Below are positions 24,810 to 32,910 of a stretch of 57,871 bases of DNA, one piece after another. Position 1 is the first letter of the stretch, and the number at the start of each line of letters is the position of its first letter. A model generated the notes under the pieces. The model saw only the letters and a program-made list of their open reading frames with translations, had not been told where the DNA came from and ran no database searches. The stretch is from an uncultured Porphyromonadaceae bacterium (GTDB lineage: Bacteria; Bacteroidota; Bacteroidia; Bacteroidales; UBA11471): positions 1 to 57,871 of the forward strand of contig URHG01000013.1 in assembly GCA_900547555.1 (NCBI GenBank). The letters are read 5' to 3'. The position numbers were made by a program, and so were the translations under genes.

Positions 24810-27809
24810 ATGAAGAAAAAAATCGTTCTTACGCTCTTGTTGGCGTTGGTGTTTCTTATCCCGACACAAGCCGGACAAATACCCCGCTTGCTACGGGAAA
24901 CCGACGAAACGGAGATGAATCGCTGGGTCGACTCGGTCATGCAACGGCTTACGATACCCGAACGCATCGGACAGCTGTTTGTCGTCGGAGTCGAAAACAA
25001 TCTGAGCGACCGTAACAAAGATCTCCTTAGATCGCTTATCGAACAATGTCATGTGGGTGGACTTCTTTTCTCGAAAGGTTCGGTCGAGGAGCAAGCGACT
25101 CTCACCAATATGGCGCAAGCTCTCTCCCGTGTACCCCTGATGATTACGATGGACGGAGAGTGGGGTCTCGCCATGCGTCTGAAAGAAACACCCTCTTTCC
25201 CTAAAAACATGACACTGGGAGCTGTCTCCAACGACTCGCTTATCTATGCTTACGGCCGGGAAATGGGCCGTGCCTGCCGCCGTATGGGAATACAAGTCAA
25301 TTTCGCCCCGGTACTCGATATAAACAGTAACCCGCAAAATCCCGTCATTGGGAACCGTTCTTTCGGAGAAAATCCCGACAATGTGAGCCACAAGGCAAGA
25401 TTTTATGCACAAGGACTCGAAGACGAAGGGATCATGGCCGTAGGCAAGCATTTCCCGGGACACGGCGATACGCACGAAGATTCGCACTTCACACTCCCTT
25501 CGGTCCTTCGCGACCGCGCACAACTCGACTCTTGCGAATTGTCGGCGTTCTCGCGCTACATCGATGCAGGATTTTCGGGACTCATGGTAGGACATCTCTT
25601 TGTTCCCGCGCTCGACAGCACGAGTAACCAACCGTCTTCCCTATCGCCCGACATCGTTACCGGACTTTTACAGGAAGAAATGGGTTTTGAAGGATTGGTT
25701 TTCACCGATGCTCTCGAAATGAAAGGCGCCGAATCGAAAACTCCCGCACTCGATGCACTGCTGGCGGGAAACGATATTTTACTGAAACCGTTGAAACCGA
25801 AAGAGCAATTCGAACAAATCGTAAAAAGCTATAACGAGGGTACTCTCTCCCAAGAGATAATCGATAAGCATTGTCGCAAGGTCCTGCAATATAAGTATAT
25901 ACTCGGGCTGGACACTTGTCGTGAAATACGCATCGACTCCTTAACGGAAGACTTGAACAGCCTCGAAGCCCGTACTATCATTCGGCAACTTTCTGCGCAA
26001 GCCGTTACCGTCCTCGAAAACAAAGAGGAAATATTGCCTTTTACACATCTCAACAAAAAACGATTCGGTGTCATCTCCGTTGGCAGGCAAAATGCGCAAC
26101 CCTTCGTAAAACGGTTGCAAGAGTATGCCCCGATAGAGAATGTAAGTCGCCTCAATGCCCAATCGACCGACAAAGAAATAAAGGGAATCGTAGACGTCAT
26201 CTCCCACAGCACGCAGACGATTATCGCTATCTTCTCCGATAAAAAGGAAGAGATACAATTAGCCGAGAAAATTCTGAAAAAAGCAACCGGAAAAATCCTT
26301 GTATTCTTCACTTCGCCTTATACCATACCGAAATACGAAGAACTCACCGCCGAGGCCGATGCAATAATCGTCGCCTATGAAAACAATCCCGTCATGCAAG
26401 AATGTGCCGCCGAAGTTCTTTTCGGAGGAAGCTCCGCCGATGGAAAACTTCCCGTAAGCACAGGAAAATATCCGCAAGGAAGCGGTATCTTTATCCCGGA
26501 ATGCCGGTTGGGGCACGCATTTCCCGAAGAGGTCGATATGGACAGCCGCATTCTTTCCCGCATCGACAGTATTGTACAAGAAGGCATCGACAGCATGGCA
26601 TTCCCAGGTTGCCAGATCATCATCACCCGTCATAAAAAAATCATCTACGACCGTGCTTTCGGATATTTCGACTACGAAAAAAAACGCCCCGTAAGTACGA
26701 ACGATCTTTATGATCTGGCCTCCATCACCAAAGCGATGGGTACTTTACCGGCCATCATGTGGCTCAACGACCACGAACAGGTAAGTCTGAATGCCCCCCT
26801 TTGTTTTTATCTGCCTGAAATGCGTGATTACGGATTATCGGCCATTACCTTACGGCAAACCCTGATGCACGAAAGCGGATTACCGGCCGGAATCTCCTTA
26901 CGGCGGTTACTCATCGATCCCGACAGCTACTCGGCACCATTGCTGAAACGGGGACGGGACAGCGAATATCCGATACAAGTCGATAAAGATTGGTTCGTAC
27001 AAAAAGATTGCCGGCTGAAACCTTGGCTCTTTCACAACAAGACGAGCCGCTCTTACCCCTTGCACATCGCCGAGGAGCTATACGCCTCGCCTTCACTCCC
27101 CGATAGCATTTGGCATAAAATACTATCCGTCTCGAAGTCAGACAGGCGGTACAGGTATAGCGACTTGAATTTCGTCATTCTGCAAAAACTGACCGAACGT
27201 GTTTCCGGCGAGCCTCTCGACCGATTTATAGACCGAAGACTCTTACAACCCATCGGGGCTTATCACACGACTTTCCGCCCCAGAGAGAAATTTCCCATTA
27301 CCGATATAGCGCCTACCGAAAACGACCGTCTTTTCAGGCGACAACTCGTCATAGGATATCCTCATGACGAACTGGCCTGTTTCATGGGTGGGGTCAGCGG
27401 AAATGCCGGGCTATTCTCTAATGCCCGCGACATGGCGAAAATTCTGCAAATGTTACAGAACAACGGGACATACGGACTCGAAGATTATTTCGAACCGACG
27501 ACAGTACTGCGTTTTACAACCGACAAAAGCAGTTTGAGCCGCCGTGGCCTCGGTTTTGACAAACCCGATACCGACTCGCCGGAAAAAAGCCCTACCTGCG
27601 AAGAAGCCCCTCAATCGGTTTACGGACACACCGGCTACACCGGCACGGCATTTTGGGTCGATCCCGACAATGACATCATCTACATATTTCTCAGTAATCG
27701 AGTATATCCTCACCGATGGAATACCCGACTTTTCGATATGGATATCCGCACCCGCATACAATCGGTAATTTATCAATCGCTCCTACCGTCTCCCTGTACG
27801 ATTCAATAA
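24810..27809 (+). CDS. GH3 beta-N-acetylglucosaminidase fused to a serine beta-lactamase-like domain
   Basis: The 999-residue exported protein starts with a signal peptide (LTLLLALVFLIPTQAG). Residues about 35-370 are a NagZ-type GH3 domain with KHFPGHGDTHEDSH (Lys213-His214, Asp-His pair in the loop) and the nucleophile Asp300 in VFTDALEM. A GH3 C-domain-like segment follows (about 390-560). Residues about 585-990 form a class C beta-lactamase/esterase-like domain with the SxxK motif SITK (Ser638, Lys641) and YSD (Tyr783). Such fusions are known in Bacteroidetes and fit turnover of peptidoglycan or N-acetylglucosamine-containing glycans in the periplasm. It converges with the flavodoxin-like gene, overlapping it by 7 nt. 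Confidence 0.88.
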   Translation: MKKKIVLTLLLALVFLIPTQAGQIPRLLRETDETEMNRWVDSVMQRLTIPERIGQLFVVGVENNLSDRNKDLLRSLIEQCHVGGLLFSKGSVEEQATLTNMAQALSRVPLMITMDGEWGLAMRLKETPSFPKNMTLGAVSNDSLIYAYGREMGRACRRMGIQVNFAPVLDINSNPQNPVIGNRSFGENPDNVSHKARFYAQGLEDEGIMAVGKHFPGHGDTHEDSHFTLPSVLRDRAQLDSCELSAFSRYIDAGFSGLMVGHLFVPALDSTSNQPSSLSPDIVTGLLQEEMGFEGLVFTDALEMKGAESKTPALDALLAGNDILLKPLKPKEQFEQIVKSYNEGTLSQEIIDKHCRKVLQYKYILGLDTCREIRIDSLTEDLNSLEARTIIRQLSAQAVTVLENKEEILPFTHLNKKRFGVISVGRQNAQPFVKRLQEYAPIENVSRLNAQSTDKEIKGIVDVISHSTQTIIAIFSDKKEEIQLAEKILKKATGKILVFFTSPYTIPKYEELTAEADAIIVAYENNPVMQECAAEVLFGGSSADGKLPVSTGKYPQGSGIFIPECRLGHAFPEEVDMDSRILSRIDSIVQEGIDSMAFPGCQIIITRHKKIIYDRAFGYFDYEKKRPVSTNDLYDLASITKAMGTLPAIMWLNDHEQVSLNAPLCFYLPEMRDYGLSAITLRQTLMHESGLPAGISLRRLLIDPDSYSAPLLKRGRDSEYPIQVDKDWFVQKDCRLKPWLFHNKTSRSYPLHIAEELYASPSLPDSIWHKILSVSKSDRRYRYSDLNFVILQKLTERVSGEPLDRFIDRRLLQPIGAYHTTFRPREKFPITDIAPTENDRLFRRQLVIGYPHDELACFMGGVSGNAGLFSNARDMAKILQMLQNNGTYGLEDYFEPTTVLRFTTDKSSLSRRGLGFDKPDTDSPEKSPTCEEAPQSVYGHTGYTGTAFWVDPDNDIIYIFLSNRVYPHRWNTRLFDMDIRTRIQSVIYQSLLPSPCTIQ

Positions 27810-28273
27810 CTCTCGTCAGCCGGCTGCCCGTAACTGCAAAACACTGTCAGCCACTCATCGACCTGCCGGGTAGATCCGTCGAGATTCCCGGCTTCGGCAA
27901 AATGCCCTTCGGGAATAAAAAAGACTTCGACCGGAGAAATAATACGCACACACACCGGCGCGAATATCCTCCTCAATGCCGGAGCAATACTTACCGACAA
28001 CGGTATCGATGTACTCACCGGAACCACTGTCCGTCCCGAAAACTCCAAAACTCCGATTTTTGTAAAAAACTTATGCCACTCGCAGGGAAGAAACATATCG
28101 CTCCAATGCGACGAAACCAGCATCAACACTTCATACGACCGCAACCACCCGACAGAGACGTCCGATACCTGCCGTACATGCTCTTGCGACAAGGGCAATC
28201 TCGAAACAAGTATCGAAACAATATCGACTCCACGCGCAGACGAATCATAAACCACACCTACTTTTTCTTTCAT
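27803..28273 (-). CDS. Putative flavodoxin-like protein
   Basis: From the ATG at 28271-28273 the 156-residue protein starts with EKVGVVYDSSARGVDIVSIL, the beta strand and phosphate-loop pattern of flavodoxin-like folds. Further on, SYEVLMLVSSHWSD fits the second strand-loop unit. The usual T/S-x-T-G-N-T loop is changed, so FMN binding is uncertain. It overlaps the 3' end of the GH3-fusion gene by 7 nt on the opposite strand. I am fairly sure of the coding frame (long and with consistent start), less of the family. Confidence 0.5.
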   Translation of the reverse strand: MKEKVGVVYDSSARGVDIVSILVSRLPLSQEHVRQVSDVSVGWLRSYEVLMLVSSHWSDMFLPCEWHKFFTKIGVLEFSGRTVVPVSTSIPLSVSIAPALRRIFAPVCVRIISPVEVFFIPEGHFAEAGNLDGSTRQVDEWLTVFCSYGQPADESY

Positions 28274-28366
28274 ATCCCAACATCTTAAACGATTGTTTAT
28301 TAGGAACATCACTCATCGCAAAATTGTTTAGCCGGGAGATTTATAATAACATCTCGAAACAAAAAA

Positions 28367-28391
28367 GCGGGAACGCCCACAACGTTCCCGC
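28367..28391 (-). terminator. Terminator of the mannose-1-phosphate guanylyltransferase gene
   Basis: GCGGGAACG (28367-28375) pairs with CGTTCCCGC (28383-28391); on the minus strand a run of six T follows. Confidence 0.85.
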
Positions 28392-28420
28392 CCGATAAAT
28401 CGTCCTGTCGGATAAAATTT

Positions 28421-29500
28421 TTATGTGTATTCATTCCCGAAACGGGTCTTGGCATCATTGACAAACTGTCGTATACGCTGCTCCTCGCTCTTACGGCAGA
28501 TGAGCAACACATTCTCCGAGTCGGTAACGATGTAATCTTGCAAACCGTCGAGAATAACCAATTTTTTTTCCGATGTCGACACGATGTTTCCATGACTGTC
28601 GTAACATGTGGCACGTCCGTGTAATACGACGTTTTCACTGGTATCTTTCTGCGACAACGCATACAAAGAGCCCCATGTTCCCACATCGCTCCACCCGAAG
28701 TCGGTACAAAGGACATATACATTGGTCGCTTTTTCCATTATACCTACATCGATCGAGATATTGGGGCAGGCCGACAACTGTTTCTGCACGACCGGTTCGC
28801 TCCCGAGACGGCCGCAACTATCTGCACAAGCCTCGAAACGGAGAGAAATCTCCGGCAAATATTGCTTGATCGCCTCGATAATCGATCCGGCTTTCCAAAT
28901 GAAAATACCCGTATTCCAGAAAAACTCGCCACTATCGACAAAGACTTGGGCCAGCTCGCGATTGGGTTTCTCGGTAAATGTCTTTACCGAACGGATAGAA
29001 CCTTTCGACTCATCGCCGATCTGGATATATCCGTATCCCGTCTCTGCCCGTGTAGGTTTCACACCCAAAGTAAGCAGAGAGGGAAGCTCCTCTACAAAAT
29101 CCATTCCTTGCAATATGGCATCGCGGAACACCTCTTCCCGCAGAATCAGATGGTCGGCCGGAGAAACAATCATCGTGGCATCGGGATCGATGGCCCGGAT
29201 ATGGTAAGCCGCCCACGCCACGCACGGAGCCGTATTGCGCCGCTGCACCTCGGCCAAAATGCGCTCACGGGGCACTTCGGGCAACTGCTCCATCACCAAA
29301 TCGACATACTGCTCATGCGTAGAAATAAAGATATGCTCACGAGGTACGACTGCCGCAAAACGGTCATAAGCCATCTGCAACAACGAACGCCCCATGCCAA
29401 AAAGATCAAGAAACTGCTTAGGCCGGTCGGCACGGCTGAACGGCCAAAAACGACTGCCAACCCCACCGGCCATAATCACACAATATCGATTCTTTCCCAT
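28421..29500 (-). CDS. manC: Mannose-1-phosphate guanylyltransferase
   Basis: The 359-residue protein has the nucleotidyltransferase start VIMAGGVGSRFWPFSRADRPKQF (G-x-G-x-R and PKQF), then MIVSPADHLI, FTEKPNRELA, FFWNTGIFIWKA and CTDFGWSDVGTWGSLY, all typical of GDP-mannose pyrophosphorylases. It makes GDP-mannose from GTP and mannose-1-phosphate, a donor for glycans and for GDP-fucose. It lacks the extra isomerase domain of bifunctional ManC enzymes. It is monocistronic. Confidence 0.93.
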   Translation of the reverse strand: MGKNRYCVIMAGGVGSRFWPFSRADRPKQFLDLFGMGRSLLQMAYDRFAAVVPREHIFISTHEQYVDLVMEQLPEVPRERILAEVQRRNTAPCVAWAAYHIRAIDPDATMIVSPADHLILREEVFRDAILQGMDFVEELPSLLTLGVKPTRAETGYGYIQIGDESKGSIRSVKTFTEKPNRELAQVFVDSGEFFWNTGIFIWKAGSIIEAIKQYLPEISLRFEACADSCGRLGSEPVVQKQLSACPNISIDVGIMEKATNVYVLCTDFGWSDVGTWGSLYALSQKDTSENVVLHGRATCYDSHGNIVSTSEKKLVILDGLQDYIVTDSENVLLICRKSEEQRIRQFVNDAKTRFGNEYT

Positions 29501-29803
29501 ACCAGAAATTTATATCAAAGTTGATACGGCTAATATACTACTTTATTTTTGCTCCCTCTCCCGCAGAAAGAATTTTTTTGGTAAAAAAACAACCTTTTCG
29601 ATAGATCGTACACCCGTATTTTCCCCGCAAAAAACATCAAGACAAACATATCCCGCATAACACACATCGAAACCAGCAGCTTTTCCGGGAACAAATACAT
29701 ATCCGCCTCGACAAGACAAGCGAAACAACCGCCCAAAAGCAGACGGATAACCGGCCGACCACCCCGAAAAAATAAAAGCGAGAAACAAAAAAACGCAAAA
29801 ACA
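29501..29803. other. Gene-free gap upstream of tRNA-Leu
   Basis: No supported gene. Frames open on the minus strand (29530-29788) are Phe/Cys-rich and lack a start context. The region ends in the tRNA promoter. Confidence 0.5.
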
Positions 29804-29834
29804 TTTGCAGATTATAAAAGAATCATTACCTTTG
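29804..29834 (+). promoter_or_regulatory. Promoter of tRNA-Leu
   Basis: TTTG (29804-29807), 19 nt, then TACCTTTG (29827-29834). This matches the Bacteroides -33/-7 consensus exactly and starts 15 nt before the mature tRNA. Confidence 0.8.
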
Positions 29835-29848
29835 CATCGCTTTACCGC

Positions 29849-29932
29849 GCCCAGATGGCGGAATCGGTAGACGCGCTGGTCTCAAACACCAGTGGATTCA
29901 CTTCCATGCCGGTTCGATCCCGGCTCTGGGTA
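29849..29932 (+). tRNA. tRNA-Leu (anticodon CAA)
   Basis: GCCCAGA (29849-29855) pairs with TCTGGGT (29925-29931) as acceptor stem; the anticodon arm is CTGGT-CTCAAAC-ACCAG with anticodon CAA. A long variable arm (class II tRNA) and GGTTCGATCCC T-arm are present. CCA is not encoded. Its 3' end serves as attachment site for the integrated element. Confidence 0.95.
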
Positions 29933-29934
29933 CA
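29921..29934. repeat. attL core (tRNA-Leu 3' end)
   Basis: CGGCTCTGGGTACA, identical to 35201-35214. It covers the end of the T-arm and acceptor stem, so the tRNA stays intact after integration. Confidence 0.85.
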
Positions 29935-29935
29935 C

Positions 29936-29972
29936 AAAACAGCTGTTAATCTACTGATTTTCAGCTGTTTTT
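29936..29972 (+). terminator. Terminator after tRNA-Leu, inside the element
   Basis: AAAACAGCTG (29936-29945) pairs with CAGCTG (29962-29967) and following T residues to 29972. Because it lies past attL, the element supplies the tRNA with its terminator. Confidence 0.65.
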
Positions 29973-29973
29973 A

Positions 29974-30007
29974 TTTTTCTGGGTAGCCAAAGGGTAGCCA
30001 AAAACGA
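29974..30007. repeat. Left copy of a 34-bp subterminal direct repeat
   Basis: It matches 35057-35090 with one mismatch and holds GGGTAGCCAAAGGGTAGCC, two GGTAGCC units 10 bp apart. Likely integrase arm-binding sites. Confidence 0.7.
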
Positions 30008-30311
30008 CAACACCCCCTCTTTCAAAAGCAATTAATAAAGATTGTTCAGGCTTCCTTTTAGAAATCACCTCATGTCGTATTTTCTTCGGTTGAGGCAAAA
30101 TAAAACCCGTGCAAGAATAATCCTACACGGGCAAAACTTTGTCTAAAAGCCTTTGATTATAAATAGGGGCTACTTAATTCCTTCCCTATTATGGCCTCTA
30201 ATATTTTAGGAAATATGGAGCAATGGGAAAAACGCCATAAAACGGTAACAATGTTATAACAAGACTACCCCAAGACAGCAACACGGGGAAAAGGATAACA
30301 TTTACCCCAGC
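30008..30311. other. Gene-free left end of the element
   Basis: No supported gene. It contains a hairpin CCCGTG/CACGGG (30106-30131), an inverted CCTCA/TGAGG pair (30068-30095) and a C-rich stretch near 30265-30300. A replication origin or a terminator for the leftward operon could lie here. Confidence 0.4.
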
Positions 30312-30833
30312 CTATTCATCAAGGTTTAGCCGTTTCAGCTCCTCATTATATCCGGCCTCATCGAATATCCCATCATCTAAATATCCGGGCGTTTCTGTAT
30401 AATAACTCTTTAAACGCGCCCGCAAATTAGTACCCCCGACTTCTGACAAATCGATCCGCTCAGATAACCACATCGCCGCCTTTAACTTCACAGCCTCATT
30501 ACTACTATGCAGGCAATCCCTTATGGCTGTTATCGCCTCATCTGCAAGGCTGAATATTCCCGCCCTTAACCGCTCCTTGTAATCCTTGCATTGCTGATTA
30601 TAATAACAGCTGAACGGTATTTGCCCCAACCATGTGTATATGGTGCTACGGGTTATTTCTAATCGTTCCGCTACCGCCGTTATACTCTCACCCGAGGCCA
30701 ACAGTATAGCCGCCTTTTCTTGCAACGGATATAACCCGGTATGACTGTCCCTGCACTCTTTCATTATCGTAACAACATTCTCGGCGGAAATATCACCGGA
30801 AAACGTTTGATTTTGTCGTTTTTTGCTCGTCAT
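30312..30833 (-). CDS. Terminase small subunit-like HTH protein
   Basis: The 173-residue protein has an HTH (LQEKAAILLASGESITAVAERLEITRSTIYTWL, about residues 38-70; written here as its recognisable ILLASGESITAVAERL core), followed by a helical part with FSLADEAITAIRDCL and AVKLKAAMWLSERIDL. This order (HTH, then A-x-L repeats with a KAA motif) is that of phBC6A51/terminase small subunit-like proteins. In phage satellites such a protein redirects DNA packaging; in other elements it may just bind DNA. It is the last gene of the leftward operon, 85 nt after Rep, with a 45-bp repeat in that gap. Confidence 0.55.
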   Translation of the reverse strand: MTSKKRQNQTFSGDISAENVVTIMKECRDSHTGLYPLQEKAAILLASGESITAVAERLEITRSTIYTWLGQIPFSCYYNQQCKDYKERLRAGIFSLADEAITAIRDCLHSSNEAVKLKAAMWLSERIDLSEVGGTNLRARLKSYYTETPGYLDDGIFDEAGYNEELKRLNLDE

Positions 30834-30866
30834 ATTTTACTTTGTTTTACATCATCGATGAGGTCT

Positions 30867-30911
30867 CCGGTTACTGATTTGGTAATAGAAAACAACTTAT
30901 TATAGAGTATT
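30867..30911. repeat. 45-bp direct repeat, copy 1 (before the TerS-like gene)
   Basis: Matches 31863-31907 in 44 of 45 positions. It fills the gap between rep and the TerS-like gene, ending 33 nt before the latter's ATG. It contains ATTATAGAGTA, related to the palindrome at 32734. Operator or Rep-binding origin repeat. Confidence 0.75.
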
Positions 30912-30918
30912 TTTTTGT

Positions 30919-31860
30919 TTATCGGTAAAATTTGACCGCCTCGCAGACCTTCCGATCAAGTTCCGTTATCGCCTCGTTTTGCGCGGTTAAACCCTCCCTT
31001 ATTTTACAAGCATCATTTACCGCTTGCCTTAAATCAAAAGCTTGCTTTTTGGATAGCTCGCCCCGCTTTTGCGCCTCGTTTATTTGCGCTATCATCCGGA
31101 TCTGTCCGCCCGCCTGTTCAACCAAAGATAGCACACCCATTTTATAAAGCTGTTGTTTTGTCCTCATCGCTTGAAAATTCAATGATACATCGTTTATCTT
31201 TTGTATGGCTTTATAAGCCTCTTTCCATCGATTCAACACCCCGATATAAAACGCCTCATCATAAAGCAACTCCCCCGTAACCTCGCCAACCTTAAACTGT
31301 GAAGCTATTCTATTGGTGTATCGTTGTTCATACCTTAACACATTCCTACCCTCGTATAGTTCCGGTATCGGTTCTTTATGGCTCTTTTGTTCCCGGTTCT
31401 TGTCATAGAAACAAAGCCTGCCGATTTTTCGAGTGTAATAGAGGCTGCCGATTTCTACCATAGGGCAACGCTTATAACGCCTCAATTCCCCCAAATGACC
31501 AAGATAAACCTCCGGCGGGTGCTTGGTAATAATATTCTGGGCTATATCCATACGGGTAACGGTTGCTTTACTCATCGGTACGTGCAAAGTGTCTGATAAC
31601 TTTTCTATCGCCCGTTGAGTGTCCCCCCGTCCCATTGTCTTGAAATTATCGCCCAAATACCATTTACACAAACTCCCGCCGTTGATTTTCATCTGGTATT
31701 TGTTGAGGGCTACCTTTAACCCGCCGAGGCTTCCGGTTATCACTGCTTCACCGTTGTAGTAGTGCTCCCCTACGCGATCCAAAAAGCAGGGAATTTCCGA
31801 GAGAAAATCCACACCGCCCGCCACACTTTGTGGAAGCCTGAAATTTACTGTGTCATACAT
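30919..31860 (-). CDS. Filamentous-phage-type replication initiator (gpII/X, Phage_CRI-like)
   Basis: The 313-residue protein starts MYDTVNFRLP and carries VTRMDIAQNI near residues 99-108 and RYEQRYTNRIASQ near 175, matching the ISRIDATFS and RFEARIK motifs of inovirus gene II/X proteins. Such HUH-like nickases start rolling-circle replication of small phages and plasmids. The C-terminal third is helical and basic. Its start is 2 nt from the second copy of the 45-bp repeat. It is likely the autonomous replication gene of the excised element. The assignment is by motif only. Confidence 0.7.
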   Translation of the reverse strand: MYDTVNFRLPQSVAGGVDFLSEIPCFLDRVGEHYYNGEAVITGSLGGLKVALNKYQMKINGGSLCKWYLGDNFKTMGRGDTQRAIEKLSDTLHVPMSKATVTRMDIAQNIITKHPPEVYLGHLGELRRYKRCPMVEIGSLYYTRKIGRLCFYDKNREQKSHKEPIPELYEGRNVLRYEQRYTNRIASQFKVGEVTGELLYDEAFYIGVLNRWKEAYKAIQKINDVSLNFQAMRTKQQLYKMGVLSLVEQAGGQIRMIAQINEAQKRGELSKKQAFDLRQAVNDACKIREGLTAQNEAITELDRKVCEAVKFYR

Positions 31861-31862
31861 AA

Positions 31863-31907
31863 CCGGTTACTGATTTGGTAATAGAAAACAGCTTATTATA
31901 GAGTATT
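31863..31907. repeat. 45-bp direct repeat, copy 2 (before rep)
   Basis: Copy of 30867-30911 with one mismatch (A/G). It fills exactly the gap between the rep start codon (31858-31860) and the stop of the upstream gene. Confidence 0.75.
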
Positions 31908-32434
31908 CACGGCTTTTCTGTCCCGGCTGCTGTTTTAGCGGCTTGTTTCCTCAAATCGTTCATCTCCTCATCAAGTTCTCCATCTGTATATAGGGTACAA
32001 AGGCTATTGCACTCGTTGGCCTTTCCTCGGGCAACAAATATTTCTATCTCCGCCCCCGGCTGTATGATAGTATCGGCCTCCACCACCTTGTACAAAATGA
32101 TGAGGGCATCTGTTGTCCCTTTGAAATCGCCATAAGCCAACCAATAATCACCCTCATGCTGCCAATTATATACACTGCTCAAATTCTCGCTTTTGATTGT
32201 GATACTTCTATCGGCATTCCTTTTTCTGTCCGCCCGTATATGATTGTCCGGCTTTACCCAATAGATGAGCAAATCGCCGATGTTTATAGCGTCGGATCTT
32301 TCCGTCCCCCGGCGGGATTTTGTCATACGGCGGTTCTCAAACTCCGGGTAGCTCTCTGTCGATGAGGTGCAATCCATTCTATGCTTGGCGATTTTCGCCA
32401 CCCGTTCAAACTTATAGTAATCGGTTAGTATCAT
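31907..32434 (-). CDS. Uncharacterised element protein
   Basis: The 175-residue protein starts MILTDYYKFERVAKIAKHRMDC and contains a basic SRRGTERSD segment, a middle with GDLLIYWVKPDNHIRADRKRNADRS and an acidic C-terminus (GELDEEMNDLRKQAAK). I recognise no family. It overlaps the HTH gene by 4 nt (32431-32434), so the two are translationally coupled, and it ends at the 45-bp repeat before rep. A replication or single-strand-DNA accessory role is possible by position only. Confidence 0.6.
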   Translation of the reverse strand: MILTDYYKFERVAKIAKHRMDCTSSTESYPEFENRRMTKSRRGTERSDAINIGDLLIYWVKPDNHIRADRKRNADRSITIKSENLSSVYNWQHEGDYWLAYGDFKGTTDALIILYKVVEADTIIQPGAEIEIFVARGKANECNSLCTLYTDGELDEEMNDLRKQAAKTAAGTEKP

Positions 32435-32721
32435 CTCCTACCCCCTTTCATACAATAGGCTTGCGCCCGTTGGTTTATCTCGGTTGAAGTCGATACACGG
32501 TTATTTTGTAACCATTGCTCTACCTCTGTACGATTGAAATAACACACTTTCCCCATCGGCTTGTAGTGGGGTATCTCCCGCCTCATCGTAAGTTTGTAAA
32601 GGTAGCTTTTAGATATTCCCATATACCGGGCTACCTCATCGCTGGTTAAAACCTCTTTTGTGCAAAACAACACCTTGTCCGCCACCAAATCGGAAATATA
32701 GTTAATGTTTTCTGTGTTCAT
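32431..32721 (-). CDS. Excisionase-like HTH protein (MerR/AlpA type)
   Basis: The 96-residue protein has a winged-helix DNA-binding domain of the excisionase family: LTSDEVARYMGISKSYLYKL followed by IPHYKPMGKVCYFNRTEVEQWL. In Bacteroidetes elements this protein acts as excisionase or switch regulator. It leads the leftward operon with a palindrome (32734-32750) just before its start codon, which may be its own operator. Confidence 0.85.
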   Translation of the reverse strand: MNTENINYISDLVADKVLFCTKEVLTSDEVARYMGISKSYLYKLTMRREIPHYKPMGKVCYFNRTEVEQWLQNNRVSTSTEINQRAQAYCMKGGRR

Positions 32722-32733
32722 CTTTATCTATTT

Positions 32734-32750
32734 TGCTCTATTATAGAGCA
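32734..32750. promoter_or_regulatory. 17-bp palindrome TGCTCTATTATAGAGCA, probable operator
   Basis: Perfect palindrome about a single central base, 12 bp before the HTH gene start. Its half ATTATAGAG recurs in both 45-bp repeats (30898-30907 and 31894-31903 region), which suggests one protein reads all three. Confidence 0.55.
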
Positions 32751-32798
32751 TGAAACAAAGAGGCTCAGGGCGTACACGTCTGCAATCCTTTTGCCTCG

Positions 32799-32833
32799 GT
32801 TATCTGTGTTATCTGATAACAAGGGCAAAAGTA
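32799..32833 (-). promoter_or_regulatory. Candidate promoter and operator of the HTH-rep operon
   Basis: On the minus strand TACTTTTG (32833-32826) fits TAnnTTTG. Right after it lies the palindrome GTTATCTGATAAC (32808-32820) plus a second GTTATCTG (32799-32806), placed over the expected transcript start, where a repressor could act. Confidence 0.45.
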
Positions 32834-32850
32834 GAGGGCAAAGGATAACA

Positions 32851-32884
32851 AAAAAAGGGGCTATAAATAGTCTATTTATAGCCC
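32851..32884 (-). terminator. Terminator of the integrase operon
   Basis: GGGCTATAAATAG (32858-32870) pairs perfectly with CTATTTATAGCCC (32872-32884); on the minus strand CCTTTTTT follows. It ends the integrase/290-aa unit before the HTH-rep operon starts. Confidence 0.8.
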
Positions 32885-32910
32885 TATAAAAATACATCGT
32901 TATGAGGTTG

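Noticed and set aside
29530..29788. 68-aa and 81-aa open frames on the minus strand before tRNA-Leu
   Set aside because: Rich in Phe, Gly and Cys, overlapping in two frames, without start context or recognisable motif.
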